The translations under genes were made by a program, and so were the position numbers. The notes beneath the pieces are model-generated. The model saw nothing but the letters and a program-made list of their open reading frames with translations, was not told where the DNA came from and ran no database searches. 64,000 nt of DNA from Flavobacterium fluviale (lineage in GTDB: Bacteria > Bacteroidota > Bacteroidia > Flavobacteriales > Flavobacteriaceae), in assembly GCF_003312915.1 (NCBI RefSeq), contig NZ_CP030261.1, positions 4,092,001 through 4,156,000 on the forward strand. The letters are read 5' to 3'. This document shows, one piece after another, positions 63,167 to 64,000 of the stretch. Position 1 is the first letter of the stretch; every line of letters begins with the position of its first letter.

Positions 63167-64000
63167 TTATAACTTTTTCAATACCTTTTCAGGATAATCT
63201 GTTATAATTCCGTCCACTTTCAGCTGTAACATTCGATCAATATCCATTTCATTATTAACGGTCCAGGGTATGATTTTCATTTTCAGCATTCGAATAGAAT
63301 CAACTGTTTCTTTATTGACTAATTTAAAATTAGGACTATAAGTTTCAGGATAAAAATCAAGCTTCGAAAGGTTCTTTCTTAAACTGCCTTCCCCAACCAA
63401 AAAAGCAGTTTTTGTTTTAGAAAACATCTTATGCATCACCTTTAAAACTTCTGGGTCAAAAGACTGAATACTTATTTTATCTTCCATTCTTTTCTCTTTG
63501 ATAATCTTCATTACTAACTGACAGAACTGTTCAGGTTCCGGCTGACTTATACCGTATTCCGCTTTTTCAGATTTAATTTCGATATTATATCTTACAGATT
63601 TCAGATTGTTTCTTGAAATATACTGCTCGACACTATCAATCACCTCCGATAATAACGGTTTGTAAGTTTTTTGTTTTTGCTGCTGCGGAAAAGCTTCATT
63701 TCCTCTAGAACCACTGTCAAATTTTCTAATACTGTCATAAGTCATTTCATAAAGATTGTAACTCTTCTGTTTTTCCTTCGTAACAAGCTTTCCTTCAACG
63801 TCCAGCATATATTTCGAAGACATGAAAGGTTCATGAGAAACGACTACTTTTTGATCTTTAGAAATCACAACATCTAGTTCTACAACATCAACTCCTTTTT
63901 TTACAGCGCTGATAAAAGCAGGAATTGAATTCTCTGGAAAGTTACCGCGATCACCGCGGTGTCCCTGAACTTCTATTCTGTTTTTTGAAGTAATGTTTTT
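63167..64000 (-). CDS. glycerophosphodiester phosphodiesterase, 5' end cut by window
   Basis: 277 codons are in the window and the frame is open at base 64000, so the N-terminus and any signal peptide lie beyond. Active-site start EVQGHRGDRGNFPENSIPAF (His-Arg-Gly and PEN), VELDVVISKDQKVVVSHEP as metal and second His site, RYNIEIKSEK and ISIQSFD, closing with PWTVNNEMDIDRMLQLKVDGIITDYPE. It hydrolyses glycerophosphodiesters to glycerol-3-phosphate and an alcohol. An internal GTG at 63868 is not the real start. Confidence 0.92.
   Translation of the reverse strand, partial: KNITSKNRIEVQGHRGDRGNFPENSIPAFISAVKKGVDVVELDVVISKDQKVVVSHEPFMSSKYMLDVEGKLVTKEKQKSYNLYEMTYDSIRKFDSGSRGNEAFPQQQKQKTYKPLLSEVIDSVEQYISRNNLKSVRYNIEIKSEKAEYGISQPEPEQFCQLVMKIIKEKRMEDKISIQSFDPEVLKVMHKMFSKTKTAFLVGEGSLRKNLSKLDFYPETYSPNFKLVNKETVDSIRMLKMKIIPWTVNNEMDIDRMLQLKVDGIITDYPEKVLKKL

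Overview
This window looks like the chromosome of a Flavobacterium-type member of the Bacteroidota. It is A/T-rich, and its genes mostly lack Shine-Dalgarno sites. It carries a SusC/SusD polysaccharide-utilisation locus, a PAAR-like/DUF2235 effector cassette of the Bacteroidota type VI secretion style, and several flavobacterial -7 boxes (TAnnTTTG), including a full TTTG-N19-TAnnTTTG promoter in front of tRNA-Tyr. All family names below come from reading the proteins; no search was run.

Layout. (1) 1-7.5 kb, minus strand: a secreted-effector cassette made of an unknown 370-aa protein, a PAAR-like spike tip, a DUF2235 phospholipase-like effector and three tandem DUF2931 lipoproteins (likely immunity). 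The lipoproteins are mosaic copies of each other and the middle one has a nonsense codon. (2) 7.8-13.2 kb, plus strand: an Mla-type lipid transport operon (MlaE, MlaF, MlaD) followed by an AsmA-like protein. (3) 13.3-20.6 kb: single genes, including an FAD oxidoreductase, a MarR-GNAT fusion, an AraC regulator, a deoxyinosine/uracil glycosylase and membrane or beta-barrel proteins. (4) 21-32.7 kb: a polysaccharide-utilisation locus (GH97, GH71/99-like, SusD, SusC, two small surface or periplasmic proteins) with a divergent SusR-like membrane regulator. (5) 32.9-43.7 kb: sterol desaturase-like protein, glutamate dehydrogenase preceded by a Cys/Met-rich mini-ORF and terminator (possible attenuator), a DMT transporter, a MoxR/VWA pair, small conserved genes, a J-domain/KTSC protein and a TlpA-like thioredoxin gene broken by an in-frame TGA.

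(6) 44.3-62.5 kb: a probable genomic island in tRNA-Tyr. The last 22 nt of the tRNA recur exactly at 62446-62467. The interior holds regulator and small-enzyme modules: four SDR/NmrA-type reductases, three AraC, one DeoR, two HxlR and one TetR regulator, SnoaL/NTF2-like proteins, an exported alpha/beta hydrolase, a two-gene membrane protein pair and a ParD/ParE toxin-antitoxin pair. It also holds decayed fragments of an aconitase, an AraC protein and an outer-membrane protein. No integrase is visible, so the island looks immobilised. Short footprints containing GGTTCGAAAC separate its modules, which suggests stepwise accretion.

(7) 62.5-64 kb: core sequence resumes with a coiled-coil protein and a glycerophosphodiesterase cut by the window edge. 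Several intergenic spaces outside the island are filled with long low-complexity palindromes built from recurring words such as TAAGGTTCTAAG, CTTTGAACCTTTG, GAAACCTGAAAC and AAAGTTCGCAAAG.
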